Positions 28,812 to 37,693 are shown, counted from the stretch's first letter. The stretch: DNA of 64,000 bases from Gluconobacter sp. P1C6_b (GCF_018811945.1 NZ_JACRVU010000004.1:104467-168466), one strand, 5' to 3'. The notes: generated from the sequence alone by a model not told the origin. Numbers and translations: made by a program.

Positions 28812-28826
28812 TTTACTTAAAGTAAA
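28812..28826. promoter_or_regulatory. Perfect palindrome upstream of the KGG-protein gene
   Basis: TTTACTT-A-AAGTAAA is a perfect 15-base dyad in an AT-rich intergenic stretch, about 120 bases before the KGG gene start. It is a candidate operator or promoter element; the factor is unknown. Confidence 0.4.
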
Positions 28827-28943
28827 CTATTCTTGTTCTGTATTTCAGCAACTGTAAGCATGGGGTTCTGTTGTCGGGTGGTCCGGTTCAGAACTTCTTT
28901 TTTCAGAAGAGGACGAACCGGCACCCGTAGAAGGAAAACCATC

Positions 28944-29210
28944 ATGTTTCGTAAATATGAAGAGAATTTCCGTATCGTTTCCGCAGCTCAGGGCGCCGGA
29001 AGCGGCAATTCCGGCAATCCGGGCAATTTTTCGCAGGATCGCGAAAAGGCCTCGGAAGCCGGACGCAAGGGCGGCCACAACAGTCACTCTACCAAGGGAG
29101 CATCCTCTTCCACAGGTGAGAGTGAGCACTCAGGCCGCGGCTTCGCCCGAGACTCGCAGAAGGCGTCCGAGGCCGGGCGAAAAGGTGGACAGGCGTCTCA
29201 TAAATCCTGA
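28944..29210 (+). CDS. KGG-motif stress-induced protein
   Basis: An 88-residue hydrophilic protein with two copies of the stress-protein KGG motif, each of the form 'F..D..KASEAGRKGG' (near residues 29-45 and 68-84). It is rich in Gly, Ser and Asn, and probably disordered. Family members (for example GsiB and YciG) are induced by starvation or general stress. AAGGAAAA precedes the ATG. A strong hairpin terminator follows. Confidence 0.85.
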   Translation: MFRKYEENFRIVSAAQGAGSGNSGNPGNFSQDREKASEAGRKGGHNSHSTKGASSSTGESEHSGRGFARDSQKASEAGRKGGQASHKS

Positions 29211-29231
29211 TCCCTCTCCAGCCTCTGTCGC

Positions 29232-29265
29232 AAAGCCTGCCGTGGGGTCATCCCCGGCAGGCTTT
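29232..29265. terminator. Bidirectional Rho-independent terminator
   Basis: The stem AAAGCCTGCC...GGCAGGCTTT, extended inside by GGGG/CCCC, lies between the KGG gene and the convergent efflux operon. It has T's on one side and A's on the other, so it can serve both strands. Confidence 0.85.
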
Positions 29266-29277
29266 GTGCTGAGTGGA

Positions 29278-30900
29278 TCATTCCTGACTGAGTGATCCCG
29301 TCCCGAAGGCCAGTCCGGCCGCTGCAATCAGCGCGGCGTAATAGGCATCCGAATGGCTGAGGGTCGCGTCCAGATAGCCGTACTGGGCAATGCTGGTCTG
29401 GGTCAGGGAGCCTACGCCGCTGCGATAGGCGGCGGACGAAGCCTCGAAACTGGTGCGCGCGGCCGTCTCCAGTCTGCCGGATGCGGCATAGGCGCTCAGG
29501 CTGGTCCGCAGGGCATTTTCCGCCGTGACGATCTGTTTGACTGAACTGTCCACAGTCTGCCGCAGGGTCGCATCCGCACTGTCAGACTGGTCCTGTGCCT
29601 GTTTCAGAAGAGCCGCACGGGTTCCTCCATCAAAGATCGGCACCGTGATGCCACCGAGGATCAGGCTGCTGAAGGCATTGCTGGACAGGTTGAGCGTCGG
29701 CGGTGCCTCACTTCCCACACCGGGAATGGAAGACAGTGCCAGGCGTCCGGTGGTGTAGGCCACGTTGCCCGTCATGAAGATCTTGGGCAGGAACTCGCTG
29801 CGCGCCGCCTGAACCCTGCTTTTTGCGGCCCTGGCACTGGCATAGGCGGCCAGGACGTCCGGTCTGCGCGAGACAGCCTGCTGTACGAACGCATCTGTCA
29901 GGCGCATGTCATCCAGAGCGAGGGGGCGGCCGGAAATATCCAGTGTTTCCAGCTTCGTGGCAGGGGAAATGCCGATGGCGTTGAGCAGTTCCAGCCGGGT
30001 GTTTTCCTCGTCACCCTCAGCCTGGACGAGCCGTAGTTCCGTCTGGGCTGTCGCCTGCCGGGCCTGTGTGACATCGACGATCGTGCCCTGACCCTGATGG
30101 AGCCGGGCTTCCGCGGCCGCTTCCACAAAGCGCGCATTGTCCCGCGCCTGACGCAGCAGACGCACCCGGCTCGCGGCGGCGGCATGCGTGTAATAGGCCG
30201 TCGTCACGCCATAGATGATCTTCTGATGCGCGGCGGTGAACAGCACGTTGCTGGCGATCTGGGCCTGTTTCGTGGCCTCGATTACGGCTTCGCGCTTACC
30301 GAAATCGAACAGGAGCCATTCCATGCCCAGCGTCTGGACTTCACCCGCGCCCGAATTGTTGTTGCGCACGCCGCCCAGTGCGTTTTCCAGCCCGCTCAGA
30401 CCCGAATTGACGATGCCTTCGGCTGCGCCCGCATTGCTGATCGTGGGGTTCGCGCCGTCATTGCGACTGTGATTATAGCCCCCCACCACGGTTGCGGTGA
30501 GGCGGGGCAGATAGGCGCTGCGGGCAATGCCGACCGCCAGAGCAGAATCGCGGGCGAGGTTCCAGGCCCGGCGTGTTTCCGGATTGGCGGACTGCGCAAT
30601 ATCGATCAGTTCCGCCAGCGAATAGGCATGCCCGTTCTGCACCGCAACTTCCGGGGCTGGGGGACGCACGTGGATCTGCGTGTTCGAAGGCAGGGTGTAT
30701 CCGGCCGGCAGGTTCAGGGCGTGCGGGTCGTGTCTGCCGGGCAGGATTTCGCCATTGGCCGCGATATTGGGCTGCCAGGGTCGGTCAGGTGATGCGGGAG
30801 CGCTGTCCAGAGCCTGCGTGGCGCAGGCCGAAAGCAGAAGCGGAGCCGAACAGAGCGTGACCGGGATCAGGCGCGGAAAAGGACGGGCAGGGCGGGTCAT
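29278..30900 (-). CDS. TolC-type outer-membrane efflux lipoprotein
   Basis: A 540-residue outer membrane factor with an LLLSAC lipobox (Cys26) and two long coiled-coil OEP repeats, including RDNARFVEAAAEARLHQGQGTI and SSAAYRSGVGSLTQTSIAQYG. It is the last gene of a four-gene efflux operon; its ATG shares a base with the TGA of the FUSC gene. It presumably completes a tripartite channel through the outer membrane. Confidence 0.88.
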   Translation of the reverse strand: MTRPARPFPRLIPVTLCSAPLLLSACATQALDSAPASPDRPWQPNIAANGEILPGRHDPHALNLPAGYTLPSNTQIHVRPPAPEVAVQNGHAYSLAELIDIAQSANPETRRAWNLARDSALAVGIARSAYLPRLTATVVGGYNHSRNDGANPTISNAGAAEGIVNSGLSGLENALGGVRNNNSGAGEVQTLGMEWLLFDFGKREAVIEATKQAQIASNVLFTAAHQKIIYGVTTAYYTHAAAASRVRLLRQARDNARFVEAAAEARLHQGQGTIVDVTQARQATAQTELRLVQAEGDEENTRLELLNAIGISPATKLETLDISGRPLALDDMRLTDAFVQQAVSRRPDVLAAYASARAAKSRVQAARSEFLPKIFMTGNVAYTTGRLALSSIPGVGSEAPPTLNLSSNAFSSLILGGITVPIFDGGTRAALLKQAQDQSDSADATLRQTVDSSVKQIVTAENALRTSLSAYAASGRLETAARTSFEASSAAYRSGVGSLTQTSIAQYGYLDATLSHSDAYYAALIAAAGLAFGTGSLSQE

Positions 30901-32729
30901 CAGGCAATCTGTTCCAGTCGTGCCATGCGGTCAGAAAAGTCCGGTCGGCCAGGCGTGACGAGCAGCTCTTCCGAAAGTTCTGCCGCGTCGTCGAGCGCCT
31001 TTTGCGTTGCTTCGAGCTGGGGCAGATCGGTGCGCATATGGGCAGGTTCTGACATGGCATATTCCAGTGTGCGTTCGCTTTCCAGCAGGGCGGACTGGGT
31101 GCGGGCGATGGCCTCCGAGCTGGCCTGCTGCGTTGAGGCATTTGCCTGACCCTTCAGGGCGTTCGCCAGCTTGTGCAGTCCGTCTCCAATCCTGTCGAAG
31201 GCGCTGGCAGGCCAGAAACTCGTGAACATGGCGTAGGTGATGAAATTGCCCAGCATGATCCCCACGATCCTGTCCCGGGCGGTCGCCATGTCGGCTGTGG
31301 GGCCGTAGCCTTTCAGATCCGTCAGGTAAAAGGCCAGCCCGATCTGGAAGCCAGCATAGGCAATGCGATCATCGCCGGTCTTGACCCAGGCCGCGATCAG
31401 GGAAACCACGAAGACCAGCACCAGAAAGCCGGTGATGTCGTTCAGATGCGGCATCACGAAAACGATGGCGGCAATCCCGAGCGTCCCACCCACGAGGGCA
31501 CCTGAAATGCGAAGGGTCAGCTTCGATACCATTTCCCCCATCGTCGGAAGGGCGACGATGAAGCAGGTGATGATGCAGGTATGAATGCCCGGCCAGTTCA
31601 GGACCTTGAATGTCAGATAGCTCAGCATGACCGCCGCCGTGCCTTTGACGGCAAAGCGGACATGATCGGGATTGCTGAAGGCATCATCGGCCAGGAAGCC
31701 GGATTTTTTATCCTGTGAGGGTGCTTTCGCATCATCCGCAGAGGGCGTCGCAAAATCAGGCAACAGATCCGCCAGAGCGCAGGCGGTGGCGGATGCCGGG
31801 CTGACAGCGGGCCGTTCGATGGCGGCCGGATAATCGCCATCCGCGAAAAGGGCGGCCATGTCTTCAAGTGTCTGGATCAGGCCGGCGGTGTCAGCCTGTG
31901 ATAGCCCGCTTCGGCTGGCCTCGTCGGCCAGGGCGAGGACGGCCACGCTGCTGCTTGCGGCCTGTCTGAGGCACGCCAGATCGCGGGGAGACCAGATTTT
32001 TTCCAGCCCTGCCATTTTCGCCGACTTCATCATGTCAGTCGTGCCGGTGCGCAGCATGTCCGTGGCCTGTTCGCGGATGCGCTCATCCGGATCGCGCAGG
32101 AGACGGCATGCCATGCGAAGTCGCGCGGCAATGTCATCGGTCAGGATCCGGCGCGGGGACGGGCAGATCAAAAGGCCAAGTGCGACCATGACCGCGCCGG
32201 GAACCGCAAGAAACAGGTCCGTATAGAGGAGTGCGCGCGTCACGACTTCGCCGACCGGGATCTCGTCGATCGCGATCAGGCCGTACACCGTGACCAGCCC
32301 AAGCATATAGGCCACGGGCTTGAGCTTGCTGGCCGAGCCCAGAAAGAAAAATATGAAGGAAAGCAGGGCGATGACGATCACCAGTCCCATCGGCTGATCC
32401 AGCGTCAGGCGGATCAGTCCGTAAATGATGGTCAGCAGGATCAGAATCGCGATATTTACCCCCACGCCGGCAAGCGCATTGGTAACGCGGTCTTTCTGCC
32501 ACAGCGCCATTGTCACAAGCGCGGGAACGGCCAGATCCGGCACCTGCCAGATTTCCCCGACCAGAACCGTCGCCGTGCATCCGGCCGCCATGCGAAGCGC
32601 ATAGCCCATTCGTCCCGGAGCGGGAGTGCACACCAGACGCCAGATCCGGGACAACCCCAGTCCCGGACGCATCAGGCCCGGCCGTGGGCCGTCCAGTGAG
32701 CGGATGGTTTCAGGGACAGGCAGCGCCAT
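30900..32729 (-). CDS. FUSC/AaeB-type inner-membrane efflux transporter
   Basis: A 609-residue protein with two halves, each a cluster of hydrophobic segments followed by a long cytoplasmic domain, as in AaeB/YccC aromatic-acid efflux proteins. The second half starts near VMLSYLTFKVLNWPGIHTCI. The start is placed at the ATG at 32729 (MALPVPETIRSLDG), which overlaps the HlyD gene end by 20 bases; the longer frame upstream lies inside the HlyD gene and is low-complexity. The likely substrates are small aromatic or hydroxy acids, by analogy. Confidence 0.82.
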   Translation of the reverse strand: MALPVPETIRSLDGPRPGLMRPGLGLSRIWRLVCTPAPGRMGYALRMAAGCTATVLVGEIWQVPDLAVPALVTMALWQKDRVTNALAGVGVNIAILILLTIIYGLIRLTLDQPMGLVIVIALLSFIFFFLGSASKLKPVAYMLGLVTVYGLIAIDEIPVGEVVTRALLYTDLFLAVPGAVMVALGLLICPSPRRILTDDIAARLRMACRLLRDPDERIREQATDMLRTGTTDMMKSAKMAGLEKIWSPRDLACLRQAASSSVAVLALADEASRSGLSQADTAGLIQTLEDMAALFADGDYPAAIERPAVSPASATACALADLLPDFATPSADDAKAPSQDKKSGFLADDAFSNPDHVRFAVKGTAAVMLSYLTFKVLNWPGIHTCIITCFIVALPTMGEMVSKLTLRISGALVGGTLGIAAIVFVMPHLNDITGFLVLVFVVSLIAAWVKTGDDRIAYAGFQIGLAFYLTDLKGYGPTADMATARDRIVGIMLGNFITYAMFTSFWPASAFDRIGDGLHKLANALKGQANASTQQASSEAIARTQSALLESERTLEYAMSEPAHMRTDLPQLEATQKALDDAAELSEELLVTPGRPDFSDRMARLEQIA

Positions 32730-33759
32730 GCCGGATCTCGACCGTCGCGGTGGCCCCAAGCCGCAGCAGAAGGGGGTTCGCCTTTTCCAGCCGGATGCGG
32801 ACCGGGAAACGCTGGGCGACATGCACCCAGTCCATCTGCCGGGGCACGATCGGCAGGGAGCGCGCAATTCCGGCGGACTCCGCCGAGAGCACACCCCAGC
32901 CAATGCTCTCGACATGCCCCCGAAGCGGCGTACGCCGGTCGATCATGGAATGGACCGTCACGCAGTCCCCGATCTGCACGGCGCCGAGATTGATCTCCCG
33001 GATATTGGCTGTTGCGTACCATTCATCATCCGCAATCAGCGTGAACAGGACCTGCGACGGCGCCAGAACTTCGCCCGGTTTGACCCGCAGGCTGGTGACA
33101 TAGCCGTCAACCGGGGCGATCACCGTGGTCTGTCGCAGTTCATAACGCGCATGGTCGAGTGCCGCCTGACTGGCATCGCGCGCGGCGATCGAGCTTTTCA
33201 GATCCCCGATTGCGGTGGTCGCCGCAGCGGACTGGTTACGGGACTGGGCCAAAGAAACTTCGGCATCATGCAGGGCGACGCGGGCCTGATCGTATTGCTG
33301 CCAGGGGATGTAGGATTTTCCCGCCAGAGGCTGAAGCCGCTGGACGGTGCGCGCCGCAAGATCACGGTTGGTCCGGGCCCGGACGACCTGATCGTCGGCG
33401 GTGGCGGCATTGGATGTCTTGATGCTCAGCAGACGCGTCTGGTTTTCGACTTCCGCGCTGGCCAGATCCAGATTGGCCTGCGCCTGCCGGACGGTGAGTT
33501 CGTAGGGCTCGGGATCCAGCCGGTACAGCACGTCGCCCTTATGGACATGCTGGTTGACCGAAACGTCCAGTTCCCTGAGCCGCCCGCCTACGGTCGAGGC
33601 GACATGCACCATTTCCGCATCGATGCTTCCGCTGTCGGAGGAGGGGTGGGTGCTGTCTTCGTGGGAGACATGAACGCCGAACATGACGGCCGCTCCCACA
33701 CAGACAACCGCGATGACAATGCCGATCGGCTTTTTGGCGGAGACGGGAATGCGCTGCAC
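32710..33759 (-). CDS. HlyD/AaeA-type membrane fusion protein
   Basis: A 349-residue periplasmic adaptor with one N-terminal membrane segment (KKPIGIVIAVVCVGAAVMFG). It has a biotinyl-lipoyl-like split domain (VASTVGGRLRELDVSVNQHV and APVDGYVTSLRVKPGEVL), a coiled-coil hairpin between them, and a C-terminal barrel. The start is taken as the GTG at 33759, two bases after the stop of the YtcA-like gene; the long upstream open frame overlaps that gene and has no domain. It bridges the FUSC transporter to the outer-membrane factor. Confidence 0.82.
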   Translation of the reverse strand: MQRIPVSAKKPIGIVIAVVCVGAAVMFGVHVSHEDSTHPSSDSGSIDAEMVHVASTVGGRLRELDVSVNQHVHKGDVLYRLDPEPYELTVRQAQANLDLASAEVENQTRLLSIKTSNAATADDQVVRARTNRDLAARTVQRLQPLAGKSYIPWQQYDQARVALHDAEVSLAQSRNQSAAATTAIGDLKSSIAARDASQAALDHARYELRQTTVIAPVDGYVTSLRVKPGEVLAPSQVLFTLIADDEWYATANIREINLGAVQIGDCVTVHSMIDRRTPLRGHVESIGWGVLSAESAGIARSLPIVPRQMDWVHVAQRFPVRIRLEKANPLLLRLGATATVEIRHGAACP

Positions 33760-33761
33760 GG

Positions 33762-34037
33762 TCAGGGTCCGAATACCAGAGTCCACACGCTCAGTGCGGC
33801 GATGACGCCCAGGGCGACATAGGTGAAAAGGCGGAAACTGAGCAGGGCGTCGAGACCCGTCAGCAGAAAGAGGACCCGCAGTCCAACAGCTGTGGCGACA
33901 CCCACGAGCCCGCAGACCATCCAGTCCGGAAAATAGGCGCCCACAATGGGAAAGGACGGAGCGCCACGAAGAGAACATCCCCCTGTCGCCAGAAGGGCGA
34001 GGCCGGAAAGGCAGGGGCTGAGGCGGGCAGGTCGCAT
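33762..34037 (-). CDS. YtcA-family small membrane lipoprotein
   Basis: A 91-residue protein with a lipobox-like ATGGCS at the end of its signal region, followed by GAYFPDWMVCGLVGV and FRLFTYVALGVIAALSVWTLVFG, i.e. two membrane segments in the order typical of the YtcA family, which accompanies AaeA/AaeB-like efflux genes. It is the first gene of the operon. The ATG at 34037 is preferred because it begins the signal region. Its stop is two bases before the GTG of the HlyD gene. Confidence 0.7.
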   Translation of the reverse strand: MRPARLSPCLSGLALLATGGCSLRGAPSFPIVGAYFPDWMVCGLVGVATAVGLRVLFLLTGLDALLSFRLFTYVALGVIAALSVWTLVFGP

Positions 34038-34202
34038 GAGGGGAATGGAACTTTCGCGCGGCCATAACAGGGACTCGGAGCCTATCACATCCTTTTCTGA
34101 AAGCCACAGTCCAGCGGGAAGGAGGAGAGGTCGGGAAAGAAAACCGGAGCGCCCTGCGGAAGTTTCAGTAGACAGGAAATTTGAGGACGATGGTGTGAAG
34201 CA

Positions 34203-34757
34203 ATGACGGACAGATTTTTCCCTGCAATGTTTCTTCTGGGTCTGCTGGCAAGTGGGCAGGCCTTCGCCGCCCGGCAGGACCTTGTCCTGTCACCCGTCAA
34301 TACTCAGGCTCTTCTGCATGCGCGCTCGGCCCTGACGGATATTGACGGAAATTTCGGAGATGTGTCCGGAGCACTGACTTACGATCTGGACCGGCAGAGC
34401 TGTCACGTGGATATGACCATGAATGTCAGCTCCCTCAAAGTCGGGAGTGCCGTCCTGAAACAGGTCATGCTCTCGGGTATCATGCTCGATAGCGACACCC
34501 ACCCCGTCATGAAATATGTGGGGGACTGCCGGCCCCGGATCGTCAAGGGGCAACTCCGTATGGAACTTGCGGGAAAACTGACCATGCGTGGACAGACGCA
34601 TCCGCTCGTTCTTACGACGGAGCTTCAGTTCCAGGGCAACACCCTGATGCGCATCGTCAGCCATGGCAGCTTTGACCAGCGGCAATGGGGTATGAGCACG
34701 CTTCTTCATTCGGTGGACCCCATGGTCCGTGTCGAGACCGTGATCCTCATGAAGTAA
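34203..34757 (+). CDS. YceI-family periplasmic protein
   Basis: A 184-residue secreted protein with a signal peptide ending at AFA-ARQ. It has the YceI lipocalin-like fold signature: VNTQALLHARSALTDIDGNFGDVSG at the start, GKLTMRGQTHPLVL in the middle and SHGSFDQRQWGMS near the end. Members bind isoprenoid-type lipids such as polyprenyl pyrophosphate or ubiquinone. Its role here is unknown. It is transcribed divergently from the efflux operon. Confidence 0.85.
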   Translation: MTDRFFPAMFLLGLLASGQAFAARQDLVLSPVNTQALLHARSALTDIDGNFGDVSGALTYDLDRQSCHVDMTMNVSSLKVGSAVLKQVMLSGIMLDSDTHPVMKYVGDCRPRIVKGQLRMELAGKLTMRGQTHPLVLTTELQFQGNTLMRIVSHGSFDQRQWGMSTLLHSVDPMVRVETVILMK

Positions 34758-34842
34758 TCTCCGTCATGCTTGAAGGGCGGCGGGCCATCCGATAAGCAGA
34801 TTCGGAAAAATCCCTGTTTCTCCAGCTTCTGGCCCTTTGGAC

Positions 34843-35787
34843 ATGACCTTGCGGACGCCCCTGATCCTCTCCTTCGGCAGCATCAACATTGATCTGACGG
34901 CCCGCAGCCAGCGGCTTCCGCGCCCGGGCGAGACCGTTCATGCCGAGAGCTATGTGATCGGTCTGGGCGGCAAGGGCAGCAATCAGGCCGCCGCGGCCGC
35001 GAGACTGGCGCAGGCATTCGACGTGGATGTCGCACTGGCGGGACGGGTAGGTTGCGATGCGTTCGGGGCTCAGGCCCGGGCCAGTCTTGCCGGGTTCGGG
35101 GTGGATCTGTCGCCCCTGCGGGATGATGCGGACAACCCGACCGGGATTGCCCTGATCGGGATCGATGCCGCCGCTGAAAACTGCATCACCGTCGCGGGTG
35201 GGGCGAACATGGCGGTGGATAAAACGGATATCGTGGCCGCGGCGCCCTGGCTGGATCGGGCGAAGGTCCTGCTGCTTCAGCTTGAAGTCCCCCAGTCTGC
35301 CGTTCTGGCTGCGGCGCGTCGAGCCCGGAGCGCGGGTGGCTTTGTCGTGTTGGATCCTGCTCCCGCGCCGGAGCATGGACTGCCCGAAGCGCTGTGGTCC
35401 GAGATCGACATTCTCACGCCCAATGAAAGCGAAACCTTCAGCCTGACCGGTATTCGGCCCACAACAGTTGAAGAGGCGCGCAAGGCCGCGGAAATCCTTC
35501 TGGCGAAAGGTGTCCGGGCGGTTCTCGTGAAGATGGGCGCGAAGGGCGTGTTCTGGCATGACGGGACAGGATCGGGTCATCTGCCGCCATTCCGGGTGGT
35601 TCCGATCGATACCGTAGCAGCCGGAGACTGCTTCAACGCAGGTCTGGCCGTGGCACTGGCCTGTGGGGAAAGCCTGCCTGATGCGGCACGGATTGCGTCC
35701 GCCTGCGGGGCTCTCGCCACGACCCGTCATGGCGCTGCCGATGCTGCCCCGGAATGGAATGAGGTCGAAGCTCTGATCCGGGTCTGA
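34843..35787 (+). CDS. rbsK: Ribokinase-family (PfkB) sugar kinase
   Basis: A 314-residue PfkB-superfamily kinase: LSFGSINIDLTA at the N-terminus, the GLGGKGSNQAAAAARL substrate loop (about 40-55), TPNESE and the C-terminal anion-hole/catalytic-base block DTVAAGDCFNAG. The best match is ribokinase (ribose to ribose-5-phosphate). The ATG at 34843 is chosen over a TTG two codons upstream. No ribose transporter or rbsD is adjacent. Confidence 0.82.
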   Translation: MTLRTPLILSFGSINIDLTARSQRLPRPGETVHAESYVIGLGGKGSNQAAAAARLAQAFDVDVALAGRVGCDAFGAQARASLAGFGVDLSPLRDDADNPTGIALIGIDAAAENCITVAGGANMAVDKTDIVAAAPWLDRAKVLLLQLEVPQSAVLAAARRARSAGGFVVLDPAPAPEHGLPEALWSEIDILTPNESETFSLTGIRPTTVEEARKAAEILLAKGVRAVLVKMGAKGVFWHDGTGSGHLPPFRVVPIDTVAAGDCFNAGLAVALACGESLPDAARIASACGALATTRHGAADAAPEWNEVEALIRV

Positions 35788-35863
35788 AAAAACCCTGCTT
35801 GCGCCATCAGTTTTTTGGGTTCAGGGTCCCCGGCACAAAATTTCAGAATGGACCTGTGGGAAA

Positions 35864-36046
35864 ATGACCAGAAAACGCATTATCTGGATGGTTCTGTCCG
35901 GCGCTCTCATGACGGCGTTTTTTCTTGTCGCCTGCATGACGACGACAATGGATGCCGCGGGGCATATTCATGCCAGTTATTTCTGGATGACCGGCTTCGT
36001 CATTTTCGCCATCGTGCATGTTTACTGTACCTGCATGTCGAAATGA
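35864..36046 (+). CDS. Small two-span membrane protein
   Basis: A 60-residue protein with two hydrophobic stretches (IIWMVLSGALMTAFFLVAC and YFWMTGFVIFAIVHVYC) separated by a short polar loop containing His. The ATG at 35864 has GTGGGA upstream. No family is recognised. It lies 76 bases after the ribokinase gene. It may be real, but the only support is its composition and the ribosome site. Confidence 0.45.
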   Translation: MTRKRIIWMVLSGALMTAFFLVACMTTTMDAAGHIHASYFWMTGFVIFAIVHVYCTCMSK

Positions 36047-36080
36047 TCCCCGGATCACTTCCGTTTTGCGCAGGCACGAA

Positions 36081-36115
36081 AAAAAGGCAGGACTCCATGG
36101 GAGCCCTGCCTTTCC
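36081..36115 (-). terminator. Rho-independent terminator of the RcnB-like gene
   Basis: On the minus strand this is AAAGGCAGG...CCTGCCTTT with an inner stem, followed by seven T's (the A run at 36081-36087 on the plus strand). It sits 20 bases after the stop of the RcnB-like gene. Confidence 0.88.
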
Positions 36116-36134
36116 GGTCTGGAACGGGGCGTGA

Positions 36135-36566
36135 TCAGTACGGTCCGGGGCCATATCCCGGAGCCACGGTACCCGGAGGGGGCGGCGGGGGAGCCACGGG
36201 AACGCCCGGCTGCATCACTCCGCTGTTCGCCGTAACGACGCCGGCGATGAGGCCGGTCGCCAGGGCCGTCAGCAGGAACTGGTTACCGTAGCGCATCCAG
36301 TAATAGCCGCGCGGCGGTGCATAGAGGCCGCGATAGTTGCGCCAGTTGTTCACGGCCCAGCGGCTGCCACGGGGACCGTCGTAACGGTCGCCACGACGCC
36401 AGATGCGGTTCTGTCCGCCGCCATGACCGCCACCGCGGAAGTCCCCGTGACCGCCGCCGGGGCCACCCGGACCGCCAGGGCCGCCGCCACGCGGATCAGC
36501 AGAGGCGAGAGGAGCTGCGGCGAGGAAGCAGGCAGCCATCAGTCCTGCAAAAAGTCTTGTCTTCAT
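36135..36566 (-). CDS. RcnB-like periplasmic protein, Gly/Pro-rich
   Basis: A 143-residue secreted protein: a signal peptide ending at ASA-DPR, a Gly/His/Arg-rich segment (about 25-55), then an RcnB-like domain (WRRGDRYDG..., LYAPPRGYYWMRYGNQFLLTALATGLI), and a Pro-rich tail. RcnB in E. coli is a periplasmic nickel/cobalt homeostasis protein; the His-rich linker is compatible with metal binding, but this is not shown. It is monocistronic and followed by a strong terminator. Confidence 0.72.
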   Translation of the reverse strand: MKTRLFAGLMAACFLAAAPLASADPRGGGPGGPGGPGGGHGDFRGGGHGGGQNRIWRRGDRYDGPRGSRWAVNNWRNYRGLYAPPRGYYWMRYGNQFLLTALATGLIAGVVTANSGVMQPGVPVAPPPPPPGTVAPGYGPGPY

Positions 36567-36771
36567 AACGCACCTTCAAACCCAGTCATGACCTCCCGGC
36601 TGAAACGGCCGGGGCATGCTCTGAACTGTCATAAAGCCCTTCAAGCATGGCTGGAATATGGCTTTATGGACCGCGCGATGTAACGGCCCGGAAGAGCCCC
36701 GGTTTCTTTTGGTGTGATGGAAAGGGCGGGGAGGGTCTTCAGCGGCTTTTTGTGTGATACAATGTGCGCTT

Positions 36772-36782
36772 ATGTTCGTTTT
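36772..36782. promoter_or_regulatory. GlpR-type operator half-site upstream of glpR
   Basis: ATGTTCGTTTT, 27 bases before the glpR ATG, is the exact reverse complement of AAAACGAACAT in the glpD promoter (37664-37674). The core ATGTTCG also matches the known E. coli GlpR operator half-site, which suggests autoregulation. Confidence 0.55.
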
Positions 36783-36808
36783 CTTACATTCGCTGTCCGG
36801 ATCGTACC

Positions 36809-37594
36809 ATGCCTCATGAGACCCCTCAGATCAGCCCCCGGCAGGACCAGATCGTGCGTCTGGTCCGCAGTCAGGGCTATATGGCCAATGAGGAGATGGC
36901 CCAGCATTTCGGCGTTGCGGTCCAGACCATTCGCCGGGATGTGACATATCTCGCCGGGCTCGGTCTGCTGTGTCGGCATCATGGTGGCGCGACACCGGTA
37001 TCAACGGTCGAGAACCTGGATTATGACGCGCGTCAGATTCTCAATTCCGCGTCAAAGACCGCGATCGGGCGTTATGCGGCGGCATTGATTCCAGACCGAT
37101 CTTCGCTGTTCATCAATATCGGCACCACGACGGAAGCCTTCGCCCGTGCGCTGACAGACCACAGGGATCTGCGGATTGTGACGAACAACCTGCATGTCGC
37201 GTCTCTGGTTTCGGGGCGTGCGGATTTTCATACCGTCTTGGCTGGTGGACAGTTGCGACCGCGGGACGGGGCCATTCTTGGCGCGACCGCCATTGAGACT
37301 CTGTCGTCCTTTCGCACGGAATTCGGCGTGATCGGAATCAGCGGAATCGAGGAAGACGGAACCCTGCTGGATTTCGATCTGAGCGAGATCCAGTGCGCGC
37401 GGACCATCATCCGCAATTCACGTCGCGTCCTGCTTCTGGCCGATCACACCAAGTTCAGTCGTCACCCCATGGGGCGGGTCGGCAATCTTGAGGATATTGA
37501 TGATCTGATTACTGACCGGCCGGTCTCCGAGGCGTTTCAGCGTCATCTGGACGCGGCCGGCGTCACGCTCCATGTGGCTGAAAATAACGCCTGA
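36809..37594 (+). CDS. glpR: Glycerol-3-phosphate regulon repressor
   Basis: A 261-residue DeoR-family repressor. The N-terminal winged helix is at about 8-60 (NEEMAQHFGVAVQTIRRDV), then the CRHHGGATP hinge, and a DeoR-C sensor with INIGTTTEAFARAL and the late LLLADHTKFSRHPMGRVGN block. These residues and the position directly before glpD identify it as GlpR, which releases DNA when glycerol-3-phosphate binds. The ATG at 36809 is used, because the upstream extension has no domain support. Confidence 0.92.
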   Translation: MPHETPQISPRQDQIVRLVRSQGYMANEEMAQHFGVAVQTIRRDVTYLAGLGLLCRHHGGATPVSTVENLDYDARQILNSASKTAIGRYAAALIPDRSSLFINIGTTTEAFARALTDHRDLRIVTNNLHVASLVSGRADFHTVLAGGQLRPRDGAILGATAIETLSSFRTEFGVIGISGIEEDGTLLDFDLSEIQCARTIIRNSRRVLLLADHTKFSRHPMGRVGNLEDIDDLITDRPVSEAFQRHLDAAGVTLHVAENNA

Positions 37595-37658
37595 TCCCTC
37601 ATAGCACCACACTATTGCGTTACGAATCACATAAAACACTTCCTTTATCGCTAAACAT

Positions 37659-37693
37659 GCTCCAAAACGAACATCGACCGCTCGTTTTGGAGC
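37659..37693. promoter_or_regulatory. Inverted-repeat operator of glpD (probable GlpR site)
   Basis: A perfect 12-bp inverted repeat, GCTCCAAAACGA and TCGTTTTGGAGC, is separated by 11 bases. It lies 20-54 bases before the glpD ATG. The left arm runs into the AAAACGAACAT element shared with the glpR upstream region. Confidence 0.65.

Noticed and set aside
33760..34107. N-terminal extension of the HlyD protein across the YtcA-like gene
   Set aside because: The extension has no hydrophobic or domain signal, and it overlaps a small gene with a clear family match. The GTG at 33759 fits the operon spacing.
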